Of a stretch of 64,000 bases of DNA, positions 37,003-46,158 are shown one piece after another; positions within the stretch are counted from its first letter, which is position 1, and each line of letters begins with the position of its first letter. Origin of the DNA: Microcoleus sp. FACHB-68. Lineage in GTDB: Bacteria > Cyanobacteriota > Cyanobacteriia > Cyanobacteriales > Oscillatoriaceae. The notes beneath the pieces are model-generated. The model saw nothing but the letters and a program-made list of their open reading frames with translations. It searched no databases and had not been told where the DNA came from. The position numbers were made by a program, and so were the translations under genes. Where the stretch lies: contig NZ_JACJOT010000008.1 of assembly GCF_014695715.1 (NCBI RefSeq), positions 1,116,001 through 1,180,000 on the forward strand, given 5' to 3'.

Positions 37003-40000
37003 ATGCCAACAAAAAAGATTGAAGGATTTCGACTGTCTCCACAACAAAAACATTTATGGCGACTACAAGAAGTTGAACAAGGACATCCCTATCGTGTTCA
37101 GTGTGGGGTGACAATTGAAGGAAATCTAAACAAAGAGCAGTTAAAAATTGCCCTAGAGAATATAGTCTGCCGGCATGAGATTCTTCGCACGGCATTTCAG
37201 TGCCTGCCGGGTATGACAATTCCGTTGCAAGTGATTGCTGAGACTTGTCAAATTTCTCTATCTGAATATGATCTCAGTGAGTTGCATCCCGAACAACAGG
37301 AAATTCAAACTGACGCTCTATTTCAAACACTGATTCAACAGCCTTTTAATTTTGAAAAATGCTCACTTTTTGATGCTTCTCTTGTAAGATTATCCTCACA
37401 GAAGCATCAGTTATTGCTTAGCTTATCTGCTATGAATGCAGACGGCACAACACTTAAAAACTTAGTGCGTGAAATCAGTTGTTTATATTCAACGGGCTTA
37501 CAGGGAGAGCAAGCCGGTGATGAACCCATGCAATATGCTGATATTGCCGAATGGCAAAATGAATTACTGGAATCAGAAGAGACGCATATTGGCAAAGAAT
37601 ATTGGCAAAAGCTGACGATTGCTGATTTTCCAAAAATTAATCTTCCTTTTGAGGAAAAGGTTTTGAAAAATCCAGACTTTCAGCCTCAGTCATTGAGGGT
37701 TAAAATCAATCAAAATTCAACCCAAAAAATAAAATTATTATCCCAAAAGTATGAAACAGAAGTTTCTCAATTACTGCTGGCTAGTTGGCAAATTCTAATT
37801 TGGCGACTAACCAGAGAAACCAACATTATTGTCGGGCTAGCTAGTGATGGGAGAAAATATGAAGAGTTAGAAACGGCGCTGGGACCCTTATGCCAATGTT
37901 TACCGCTTCAAAATCATCTTGCAGCAGATTTAAAATTTTGCGAAGTTTTACAGCAAGTTGAGCGCTTAGCGAATGAGGTTTATAACTGGCAAGAATATTT
38001 TAGTTGGGAAACGCTTTTAGATTCCAATGAAAATGCTCAAGGTTTTTCAGGATTGCCATTTTGTTTTGAATTGATTGATATTTCAAACAAATATGAAACT
38101 AACAGCGTTTCATTTTTAATCGAGCAGCAGTACGCCTGTACTGAGCGCTTCAAAGTTAAACTGTCGTGTATTTATCAAGAAGATTCCCTTGTTGCCCAGT
38201 TTTATTATGATTCCAGATTATTTTCACTTGAAGATATCGAACGTTTATCAAAACATTTTGAAACGCTGTTAGAAAGTGCGATAAATAACCCGGAAACTGC
38301 GATAGGTCAATTAGATATCTTGAGCGAGTCTGCCCGATATCAACTATTGGTTCAATTCAACAGCACTCAAACTAATTCCCCTGAAAATAAGTGTATTCAC
38401 AACTTCTTTGAAGAACAAACTGAACGCACTCCAAACAATATTGCCGTTGTTTATGAAAATCAGAAACTCACTTACGCTGAACTCAACGCACGGGCGAACC
38501 TACTAGCTCACCACTTGCAAGAATTAGGCGTTGACTCAGATGTTATTGTAGGTATTTGCGTCGAACGTTCAATAGAAATGATAGTCGGAATGCTGGGCGT
38601 TCTCAAAGCCGGCGGTGCTTACTTACCAATTGAGCCAACAATGCCGGCTGAACGCATAGCCTTGATGTTAGAAGACGCTCAAGTTCCAGTCTTGCTAACT
38701 CAAGAAAACCTTTTACAAACCCTGCCAATACATAGCGCACAAATCGTCTGCATAGACAGAATTGTTGCTGACAAGGTAACTGAAAATGCCGGATTACTTC
38801 AAAGTAAAAAGCATAATAATCTTACCGCTTTAGCTTATGTAATTTATACTTCTGGTTCCACCGGCACCCCCAAAGGAGTTGCCATTGAACACCGAAACCT
38901 CAGCAACTATTTGCACAGTATTCTGGAAAGATTAAAATTACCTGCCGGTGCCAGTTTCGCCACCGTTTCCACCTTTGCAGCCGACTTAGGAAACACAGCG
39001 ATTTTTCCGGCATTGTGTACAGGCGGCTGCCTCCATATCATCTCCCAGGAACGCGCCACAGATCCAGAAGCCTTAGCAGAATATTTTCGCCGGCAGCCCA
39101 TAGATTGTTTAAAAATCGTTCCCTCCCACCTTGCCGCCTTGCTCACATCTTCTGAAGCCGCAGCTATTTTGCCTCGTCAGCGCCTGATTTTAGGAGGTGA
39201 AGCTGTTAGCTGGAATTTAATGGAGAAAGTGCATAAATACGCTCCAAATTGCCTGATTTTCAATCATTATGGGCCGACAGAAGCTACTGTAGGGGTGTTG
39301 ACTTATCAGGTCGATTTTGAAAAATTGCAGCATGATTCTGAAACAGTTCCACTCGGTCGTCCGATTGCGAATACCCAAATTTATATCCTCGATTCCTACC
39401 AGCAGCCGGTGCCCCTGGGTGTAGCCGGTGAATTGTACATCGATGGTGATAATTTAGCGCGTGGCTATTTAAATCGCCCTGAACTAACCGCAGAAAAATT
39501 TATTACAAATCCCTTCAAACCGCAACCCGATGCGCGTCTTTACAAAACCGGCGATTTAGCTCGTTATTTACCCGATGGAAATATTGAGTTTTTGGGACGC
39601 ATTGACTCTCAGGTAAAAATTCGGGGATTTCGCATCGAACTCGGAGAAATTGAAGCGACTTTAAGACAGCATCCAGATGTAGACCAAGCGGTGGTTATAG
39701 ATTGGGAAGATGTACCGGGTGATAAACGTCTCGTTGCTTACGTCGTTCCCAAGGAAGAATTAATTGCTTCAAAATCCAATCTGCAAAATTTAAAATTAAG
39801 TGATTTGCGGAACTTGTTGCAAGAAAAATTACCCGCATACATGATGCCGGCAGCGTTTGTCATTCTCAAAAACCTGCCTTTGACGGCTAACGGAAAAATA
39901 GATCGGCAAAAATTATCGGCTGCCGATAAAACCTGTTTATTTTCTACAGAAACCTTTGTCGCGCCTCGCACTCCCCTTGAGGAAAAGCTCGCAGATATTT

Positions 40001-40296
40001 GGGCTGAAGTTCTTCATCTTGAAAAAGTTAGCATTTACGACAATTTCTTTGAGTTGGGAGGGCACTCTCTACTAGCGACTCAGGTAATTTCTCGACTGCG
40101 CCAAGCTTTTCAAATTGAGTTGCCTTTAACCCATCTTTTTGAATTTCCAACAATTGCCGATTTAGCGGGGATAATTTCAGAAAGGATAGAGCGGCCATCA
40201 GAGGATGAAGCATTCGCTCAAATGCTAGCAGAGCTAGAGCAACTATCAGAGGAAGAAGTCCAACAAATTTTGGCTAAGGAAGGGGTGAACAAATGA
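37003..40296 (+). CDS. NRPS: interface-like C*-A(Asp)-T
   Basis: This 1097-residue single module has an N-terminal region (about 1-440) that aligns with condensation domains (RLSPQQKHLW, CRHEILRTAF). In place of HHxxxDG it has SAMNADG near 140, so both histidines are missing and peptide-bond formation is not expected. This fits the interface-domain class described for beta-hydroxyaspartate siderophores, proposed to recruit the hydroxylase. The A domain (about 460-970) has code DLTKIGHVGK, very close to the aspartate code DLTKVGHIGK. The carrier is LGGHSLLA near 1018. Condensation is presumably done by the C domain at the end of the previous synthetase. AAGGAA-type ribosome site precedes the start. 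Its stop overlaps the next start as ATGA. Confidence 0.93.
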   Translation: MPTKKIEGFRLSPQQKHLWRLQEVEQGHPYRVQCGVTIEGNLNKEQLKIALENIVCRHEILRTAFQCLPGMTIPLQVIAETCQISLSEYDLSELHPEQQEIQTDALFQTLIQQPFNFEKCSLFDASLVRLSSQKHQLLLSLSAMNADGTTLKNLVREISCLYSTGLQGEQAGDEPMQYADIAEWQNELLESEETHIGKEYWQKLTIADFPKINLPFEEKVLKNPDFQPQSLRVKINQNSTQKIKLLSQKYETEVSQLLLASWQILIWRLTRETNIIVGLASDGRKYEELETALGPLCQCLPLQNHLAADLKFCEVLQQVERLANEVYNWQEYFSWETLLDSNENAQGFSGLPFCFELIDISNKYETNSVSFLIEQQYACTERFKVKLSCIYQEDSLVAQFYYDSRLFSLEDIERLSKHFETLLESAINNPETAIGQLDILSESARYQLLVQFNSTQTNSPENKCIHNFFEEQTERTPNNIAVVYENQKLTYAELNARANLLAHHLQELGVDSDVIVGICVERSIEMIVGMLGVLKAGGAYLPIEPTMPAERIALMLEDAQVPVLLTQENLLQTLPIHSAQIVCIDRIVADKVTENAGLLQSKKHNNLTALAYVIYTSGSTGTPKGVAIEHRNLSNYLHSILERLKLPAGASFATVSTFAADLGNTAIFPALCTGGCLHIISQERATDPEALAEYFRRQPIDCLKIVPSHLAALLTSSEAAAILPRQRLILGGEAVSWNLMEKVHKYAPNCLIFNHYGPTEATVGVLTYQVDFEKLQHDSETVPLGRPIANTQIYILDSYQQPVPLGVAGELYIDGDNLARGYLNRPELTAEKFITNPFKPQPDARLYKTGDLARYLPDGNIEFLGRIDSQVKIRGFRIELGEIEATLRQHPDVDQAVVIDWEDVPGDKRLVAYVVPKEELIASKSNLQNLKLSDLRNLLQEKLPAYMMPAAFVILKNLPLTANGKIDRQKLSAADKTCLFSTETFVAPRTPLEEKLADIWAEVLHLEKVSIYDNFFELGGHSLLATQVISRLRQAFQIELPLTHLFEFPTIADLAGIISERIERPSEDEAFAQMLAELEQLSEEEVQQILAKEGVNK

Positions 40297-43200
40297 GCGA
40301 TCTTCTCGCACGCATGGCAGAACTTTCTCCAGAAAAACGTGAGCTGCTGTTGCGCCGGCTTAACCAGAGAAAAGAAAACGTTTCCCCTATATCAATCAAA
40401 CCCCAAGCTCGAAATTCTAACGTTTTCCCCGTCTCATTTTCTCAACAGCGGTTATGGTTCCTCGATCAATTAGATCCCGGCAACCCGACTTATAACATCC
40501 CTGCGGCTATACGTCTGACGGGAAAGCTCAATCTGGCTGCTTTAGAGCAAAGTTTTAACGAGGTTATCAAGCGTCACGAAGTTTTACGGGTAACTTTTGC
40601 AACGGTAGATGAGCAACCCGTTCAAATCATTCATCCAACTGGTGATTTTAAATTGCCGGTTTTAGATTTAACACCCTTCCAAAATCAAGATTCCCAAATC
40701 CAAAACTTCATAGTAGAGGAAGCAAAGCGACCATTTGATTTGGCAAAAGATCCGTTATTGCGAGTTAGGTTGCTGCATTTAAAGGATTCAGAATATGTCG
40801 TGATCCTAACGATGCACCATATCATCGCTGATGGTTGGTCAATGGGGATCTTTATTGAAGAAATTGCGACACTTTATCAAGCTTTTTCTAACGGCAAACC
40901 TTCCCCTCTACTTGAACTGCCAATCCAGTATCCAGATTTCGCAATTTGGCAGCGAAAGTGGCTACAGGGAGAGGTGTTAGAAAAGCAAATTGCCTATTGG
41001 AAAAAGCAGCTAGGCGGCACGCTTCCTGTATTGGAGTTGCCGGCAGATCGACCACGACCGGCAGTGCAAACCTTCCAAGGCGCACAGGAAAGTTTCATTG
41101 TTCCTAAAAAGCTGACTGAGGCAATTGCTGAATTAAGCCGGCGTGAAGGCACAACCTTATTTATGACCTTGCTGGCAGCATTCAAAGTATTACTTTACCG
41201 CTACACCGGCCAAACAGATATTTTAATTGGGTCTCCCATTGCTAACCGCAATCGAGCTGAAATTGAAAAATTAATTGGCTTTTTTGTTAATACTTTAGTA
41301 TTGCGAACTGACTTAGCCAATAATCCAACTTTTCGGGAGTTGCTAAGTCGAGTTAGAGAAATCGCATTAGGTGCTTATGCTCATCAAGACTTGCCATTTG
41401 AGAAGTTGGTAGAGGAATTGCAGCCGGCACGCAACATGAGCCATGCCCCTCTATTTCAGGTGATGTTTGTTCTGCAAAATTCGCCGCTCTCCTCTCTAAA
41501 GCTGCCAGGATTAACCTTGCATCCTTTGGAGATAGAAACCACCACCGCTAAGTTTGATTTAACCCTGTCAATGCTCAACACCGAGCAGGGATTAAATGGG
41601 GTAGTAGAATATAACATCGATTTGTTTGATGCTGCCACAATTAAACAGATAATTGGGCATTTCCAGACTTTATTAGAAGGAATTATTGCCAATCCAGAAC
41701 AGCAAATTTCCAAATTACCGTTACTAACTGAGCAAGAGCGCGATCAACTGTTAGTTGGATGGAATAATTCTTCGGCAGAGGAGCAAGGGAGAAAAGAAAA
41801 TTCTGGATTGTGCCTGCATCAGTTATTTGAAGTACAAGTAGAAAAAACCCCAGATGCGGTTGCCGCAGTATTTGAAAATCAACAACTGACTTATCAAGAA
41901 CTCAATCAAAGAGCGAATCAACTTGCAAACTATTTACAAACTCTCGGCGTTCAGCCAGAAGTTTTAGTTGGAATTTGTATTGAACGCTCACTGGAAATGC
42001 TGGTTGGGATTCTTGGGATTCTCAAAGCTGGCGGCGCTTATGTTCCACTTGATCCAGCCTATCCAAGGGAGCGCCTCGCACTCATGTTAGAGGACGCACA
42101 GGTGCCGGTGCTATTAACTCAAAAATGCCTGGTAGAAACCCTGCCAGAACATCAAGCTCAGGTGGTGTGTATCGATCAATATGAATTAGATAATTCCGAC
42201 AATAATTCCATTAAAGATTTCAACTTTCCTAAATCTAATCCTTTCAATCTAGCCTATGTAATTTATACCTCTGGCTCTACAGGACGCCCTAAAGGCGTGC
42301 AGATCGCGCACGCTTCTGTCATTAACTTCTTAAGATCAATGCAGAAGCGGCTAGAAGTCACAAATAAAGAAGTTTTTATAGCAGAAACTTCTCTCTCTTT
42401 TGATATTGCGGTTTTGGAGCTTTTCCTGCCGCTTATTACAGGCGCTTGCGTTGTTTTGGTCAGCCGTGAAGTAGCATCTAATGGCACAGAACTCTTAAAA
42501 ATGTTGACCAGTTCGGGGGCTACATTTATGCAAGCAACTCCTGCAACTTGGCAAATGCTTTTAGCAGTAGGATGGCAAGAAAGTAAGAATTTAAAAATAC
42601 TCTGCGGCGGTGAAGCTTTACCGCGAAAGCTCGCCAATCAGTTGCTAGAAAGAGGTGCGAACGTATGGAATCTTTATGGCCCTACGGAAACCACGATTTG
42701 GTCTACTATCTATAAAGTTGAGTCAAATGAGCAGCCAGTTTCCATTGGTCGTCCGATAGCGAATACACAAATTTACATATTAGACTCTTCCCTGCAACCA
42801 GTGCCGATCGGTGCGGTTGGTGAACTGTATATCGGTGGTGCCGGCTTATCTAGAGGGTATTTAAACCGACCTGATTTAACGGCTGAAAAATTTATTCCCA
42901 ACCCCTTCTTTAAAGAGAGAGAGGGGGAGGGTGGATTCTATTTTACCCAGACTTCAGACCGGCTCTACAAAACTGGCGATTTAGCCCGTTATCTTCCCAC
43001 TGGACAAATTGAATATTTAGGCAGAATTGATCATCAAGTAAAAATTCGGGGATTCCGCATCGAGTTAGGAGAAATTGAATCCGCCCTCAGCCAGCATTCT
43101 TCTGTACGGGAAGCTGTGGTTACGGCTAGAGAAGATCGTCCAGGCGAGAAATTTTTAGTCGCTTATCTTGTGCCTAACGAGCAGTTAGTTAATGAAAAAT

Positions 43201-46046
43201 CCCAAATTTCAAATCTAAAATCTAGCGAACTGCGTAATTTTTTGAAAGAAAAGTTACCTGATTACATGGTGCCGGCTGTCTTTGTGCTGCTGGAAGCGCT
43301 ACCTTTAACGCCTAACGGGAAAGTTGACCGCCGATCACTGCCGGCACCAGACACGGCTATCAGTGACTTAACCAGCGCTTTTATCAGTCCTCGGAACCCG
43401 GTTGAAGAGGTAATCGCCGGCATCTGGACTGAAGTGCTTCATGTTGAACGAGTCGGCATCGACGATAACTTTTTTGAGTTAGGCGGACATTCATTATTAG
43501 CCACTCAGGTAATTTCTCGCCTGCGCGAAGCTTTGCAAATTGAACTTCCCCTGCGCTATCTGTTTGAGTCGCCAACGGTGGCTGGTTTGGGTGAGCGCAT
43601 TAACGCAGCAAATGTTAAGGAGAAAAGTCTTAAAGCCCCCCCCATTGTGTCGGCTTCACGGCCTAAAGAATTGCCCCTTTCTTTTGCTCAACAACGCCTT
43701 TGGTTCCTAGATCAATTAGCTCCTGGCGATCCGGCTTATAATATCCCAGCGGCGGTGCATCTAAAAGGTGAACTCAATGTGCCGGCGCTAGAAAAAAGCC
43801 TGAATGAAATTATCTATCGCCACGAAGTTTTGCGAACAAGTTTTGCTACACTGGATGGGCAACCTGTTCAAATTATCCATCTAAATTTTGATTTTAAGTT
43901 GTCGATTTTGGATTTAACACAAAACCAAAATCAAACATCGAAACTGCAAAGTTACATTATTGAAGAAGCGCGACAACCATTTGATTTAACGCGCTTACCT
44001 TTGCTGCGAGTTACGTTGCTAAAACTAGAGAGTATAGAGTGGGTTGCTGTGCTGACCATGCACCACATCGTTTCTGATGGTTGGTCGATGGGAGTGCTGG
44101 TTCAGGAATTGGCGACACTTTATGAAGCATTTTGTGCCGGCAACTCGTCCCCACTGCCGGCGTTACCAATTCAATATGCAGACTATGCCATGTGGCAGCG
44201 CAAGTGGTTGCAAGGGGAGGTTTTGGAAGCCAAACTTAGCTACTGGAAGCAGCAGTTAGGAACAAGCTTGCCGGTGCTGCAATTCCCCACTTTGCGAACG
44301 CGAACTGATGTTTCGACATTTCGGGGTGCAAGCCACTCTTTCCAATTACCGGCAAATTTGTCTAAGGCAATCAATAAAGTAAGTCGGCAAGAAAATGTCA
44401 CACTTTTTATGACATTGTTGGCTGCTTTTCAAACATTTTTATATCGTTACACAAATCAAGATGATCTGGTTATTGGCACCGATCTAGCAAATCGTACTCA
44501 GGTAGAAACAGAGTCTCTCATTGGTTTCTTTGTTAATCTTCTCGTCTTACGCACTGATCTCAGCGGCAACCCAACTTTTCGGGAGTTGTTGAAGCGAGTT
44601 CGAGAGGTGACATTAAACGCTTATGCCCATCAAGATTTGCCTTTCGAGAAACTGGTGGAAGCATTGCGTCCTGATCGCAGTTCCAGCCACAACCCGCTTT
44701 TTCAAGTGTTATTTGTTCTGCAAAACACCCCGGTGCCGGCTTTAGAGCTTCCGGGTTTGACCTTAACGCCTCTTGAGATTGACAGCGGCACAGCCAAGTT
44801 CGATCTGGCTTTATTTATGGCGGAAACAAAGTCGGAAATCATCGGAACTTTTAAGTATAATGCTGAGCTTTTTGATGAAGCCACTATTGCTCAAATTTCT
44901 GATCGCTTTGTTACCCTACTCAGCAGCATTATCGCGCAAAGCGATGCTCGTTTAAACAGTTTAGAAATTATCACAGAAGCTGAAAAACAGAAACAAGCCA
45001 TGCAAGAAGTAAAACGTGAAAAAGGTAACTTTAGCAAATTCAAAACTATCAAGCCGAAAGCGGTGAGTCTGCCCCAAGGAGAATTAATCCGAACCGAGTC
45101 TCTACAGCCAGGAGAAACTTTTCCTTTGGTCATCAAGCCGGCTGTTGCTGAGGTTGATATCATTGATTGGGCAAAGAGTAACCGGGAATTTATCGAAACC
45201 AAATTGCTACAACATGGCGCAATTTTATTTCGAGGTTTTAACGAACCTTTAGTGTCTGTATTTGAGCAATTTGCCCTTTCTCTTTGCCCTCAATTATTTG
45301 GCGAATATGGGGATTTACCCCGCGAAGGAATTAGTGGAAAGGTTTACGGTTCAACGCCTTATCCGGCGGATAAAGCGATTTTATTTCATAACGAAAGTTC
45401 ACACTTGCATCGCTGGCCGTTAAAAATCTGGTTTTTTTGTGTGCAGCCGGCAAAACAAGGCGGCGAAACGCCGATAGTTGACTGTCGCAAAGTTTATCAA
45501 CTTCTTGACCCCAAACTCATCGAAAAATTCACACAAAAGCAACTTGTCTATGTCCGCAACTACACTGATGGACTTGATGTAAGTTGGCAGGAATTTTTTA
45601 GAACGACAGATAAAGCTGTAGTAGAAGATTATTGTCGGCAAGCTGCCATAGAATTTGAGTGGAAAGAAAACAATGGGTTGAAAACTAAAAAAATTAGGCC
45701 GGCAGTAACGAAACATCCAAAAACTGGAGAAATGGTCTTTTTTAATCAACTGCCCTTGCATCATGTTTCTTGCTTAGATCCAGCAGTTCGCGCTTCTTTA
45801 GTCTCCGTATTTGGAGAAGAAAACTTACCCCGCAATGTTTACTACGGAGATGGAACGCCTATAGAAGATTCTGTCATTGAAGAAATTCAAGCAGTCTATC
45901 AAAAAGCAGCCGTTACTTTTCCTTGGCAGGCTGGAGACATATTAATGTTAGATAATATGTTGGCCGCCCACAGCCGTAATCCTTTTACAGGTTATCGAAA
46001 AATTGTAGTGGCAATGGGAGAAATGTTTTCTGAAGACAAACATTAA
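40293..46046 (+). CDS. NRPS-hydroxylase fusion: C-A(Gly)-T-C-TauD
   Basis: This 1917-residue protein has a short N-terminal helix (MSDLLARMAELSPEKRELLL), probably a docking element. C1 (HHIIADGWS), an A domain and a carrier GGHSLLA (near 1063) form the first module; the A code is DILQLGLIWK (Gly). A second C domain (HHIVSDGWS near 1257) is followed, at about 1590-1917, by a complete TauD/SyrP-like dioxygenase: H1699 and E1701 in HNESSH, H1893 in AAHSRN, R1902. The dioxygenase resembles the stand-alone enzyme at 35954 in order and motifs. So the last two domains are a condensation and a hydroxylation domain that both act on the Asp loaded by the next gene. The fusion preserves the order seen in the separate genes upstream. 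Confidence 0.94.
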   Translation: MSDLLARMAELSPEKRELLLRRLNQRKENVSPISIKPQARNSNVFPVSFSQQRLWFLDQLDPGNPTYNIPAAIRLTGKLNLAALEQSFNEVIKRHEVLRVTFATVDEQPVQIIHPTGDFKLPVLDLTPFQNQDSQIQNFIVEEAKRPFDLAKDPLLRVRLLHLKDSEYVVILTMHHIIADGWSMGIFIEEIATLYQAFSNGKPSPLLELPIQYPDFAIWQRKWLQGEVLEKQIAYWKKQLGGTLPVLELPADRPRPAVQTFQGAQESFIVPKKLTEAIAELSRREGTTLFMTLLAAFKVLLYRYTGQTDILIGSPIANRNRAEIEKLIGFFVNTLVLRTDLANNPTFRELLSRVREIALGAYAHQDLPFEKLVEELQPARNMSHAPLFQVMFVLQNSPLSSLKLPGLTLHPLEIETTTAKFDLTLSMLNTEQGLNGVVEYNIDLFDAATIKQIIGHFQTLLEGIIANPEQQISKLPLLTEQERDQLLVGWNNSSAEEQGRKENSGLCLHQLFEVQVEKTPDAVAAVFENQQLTYQELNQRANQLANYLQTLGVQPEVLVGICIERSLEMLVGILGILKAGGAYVPLDPAYPRERLALMLEDAQVPVLLTQKCLVETLPEHQAQVVCIDQYELDNSDNNSIKDFNFPKSNPFNLAYVIYTSGSTGRPKGVQIAHASVINFLRSMQKRLEVTNKEVFIAETSLSFDIAVLELFLPLITGACVVLVSREVASNGTELLKMLTSSGATFMQATPATWQMLLAVGWQESKNLKILCGGEALPRKLANQLLERGANVWNLYGPTETTIWSTIYKVESNEQPVSIGRPIANTQIYILDSSLQPVPIGAVGELYIGGAGLSRGYLNRPDLTAEKFIPNPFFKEREGEGGFYFTQTSDRLYKTGDLARYLPTGQIEYLGRIDHQVKIRGFRIELGEIESALSQHSSVREAVVTAREDRPGEKFLVAYLVPNEQLVNEKSQISNLKSSELRNFLKEKLPDYMVPAVFVLLEALPLTPNGKVDRRSLPAPDTAISDLTSAFISPRNPVEEVIAGIWTEVLHVERVGIDDNFFELGGHSLLATQVISRLREALQIELPLRYLFESPTVAGLGERINAANVKEKSLKAPPIVSASRPKELPLSFAQQRLWFLDQLAPGDPAYNIPAAVHLKGELNVPALEKSLNEIIYRHEVLRTSFATLDGQPVQIIHLNFDFKLSILDLTQNQNQTSKLQSYIIEEARQPFDLTRLPLLRVTLLKLESIEWVAVLTMHHIVSDGWSMGVLVQELATLYEAFCAGNSSPLPALPIQYADYAMWQRKWLQGEVLEAKLSYWKQQLGTSLPVLQFPTLRTRTDVSTFRGASHSFQLPANLSKAINKVSRQENVTLFMTLLAAFQTFLYRYTNQDDLVIGTDLANRTQVETESLIGFFVNLLVLRTDLSGNPTFRELLKRVREVTLNAYAHQDLPFEKLVEALRPDRSSSHNPLFQVLFVLQNTPVPALELPGLTLTPLEIDSGTAKFDLALFMAETKSEIIGTFKYNAELFDEATIAQISDRFVTLLSSIIAQSDARLNSLEIITEAEKQKQAMQEVKREKGNFSKFKTIKPKAVSLPQGELIRTESLQPGETFPLVIKPAVAEVDIIDWAKSNREFIETKLLQHGAILFRGFNEPLVSVFEQFALSLCPQLFGEYGDLPREGISGKVYGSTPYPADKAILFHNESSHLHRWPLKIWFFCVQPAKQGGETPIVDCRKVYQLLDPKLIEKFTQKQLVYVRNYTDGLDVSWQEFFRTTDKAVVEDYCRQAAIEFEWKENNGLKTKKIRPAVTKHPKTGEMVFFNQLPLHHVSCLDPAVRASLVSVFGEENLPRNVYYGDGTPIEDSVIEEIQAVYQKAAVTFPWQAGDILMLDNMLAAHSRNPFTGYRKIVVAMGEMFSEDKH

Positions 46047-46073
46047 AAAGATGCTCTTTTAACGCCGGCAATG

Positions 46074-46113
46074 GGAGAAAAGCTGCAAAAGTTTTTCGCT
46101 TTCGGTTTTCTCC
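46074..46113 (+). other. Intercistronic stem-loop
   Basis: GGAGAAAA (46074-46081) and TTTTCTCC (46106-46113) form an 8-bp stem with a 24-nt loop. It lies in the 112-bp gap between two NRPS genes, the longest internal gap of the NRPS series apart from 53068-53213. No T tract follows, so a processing or stability role is as likely as termination. Confidence 0.35.
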
Positions 46114-46158
46114 TTGCCCTGATCAAATTAATTTGAAGTAGTTTAACATTCAAGAAAA

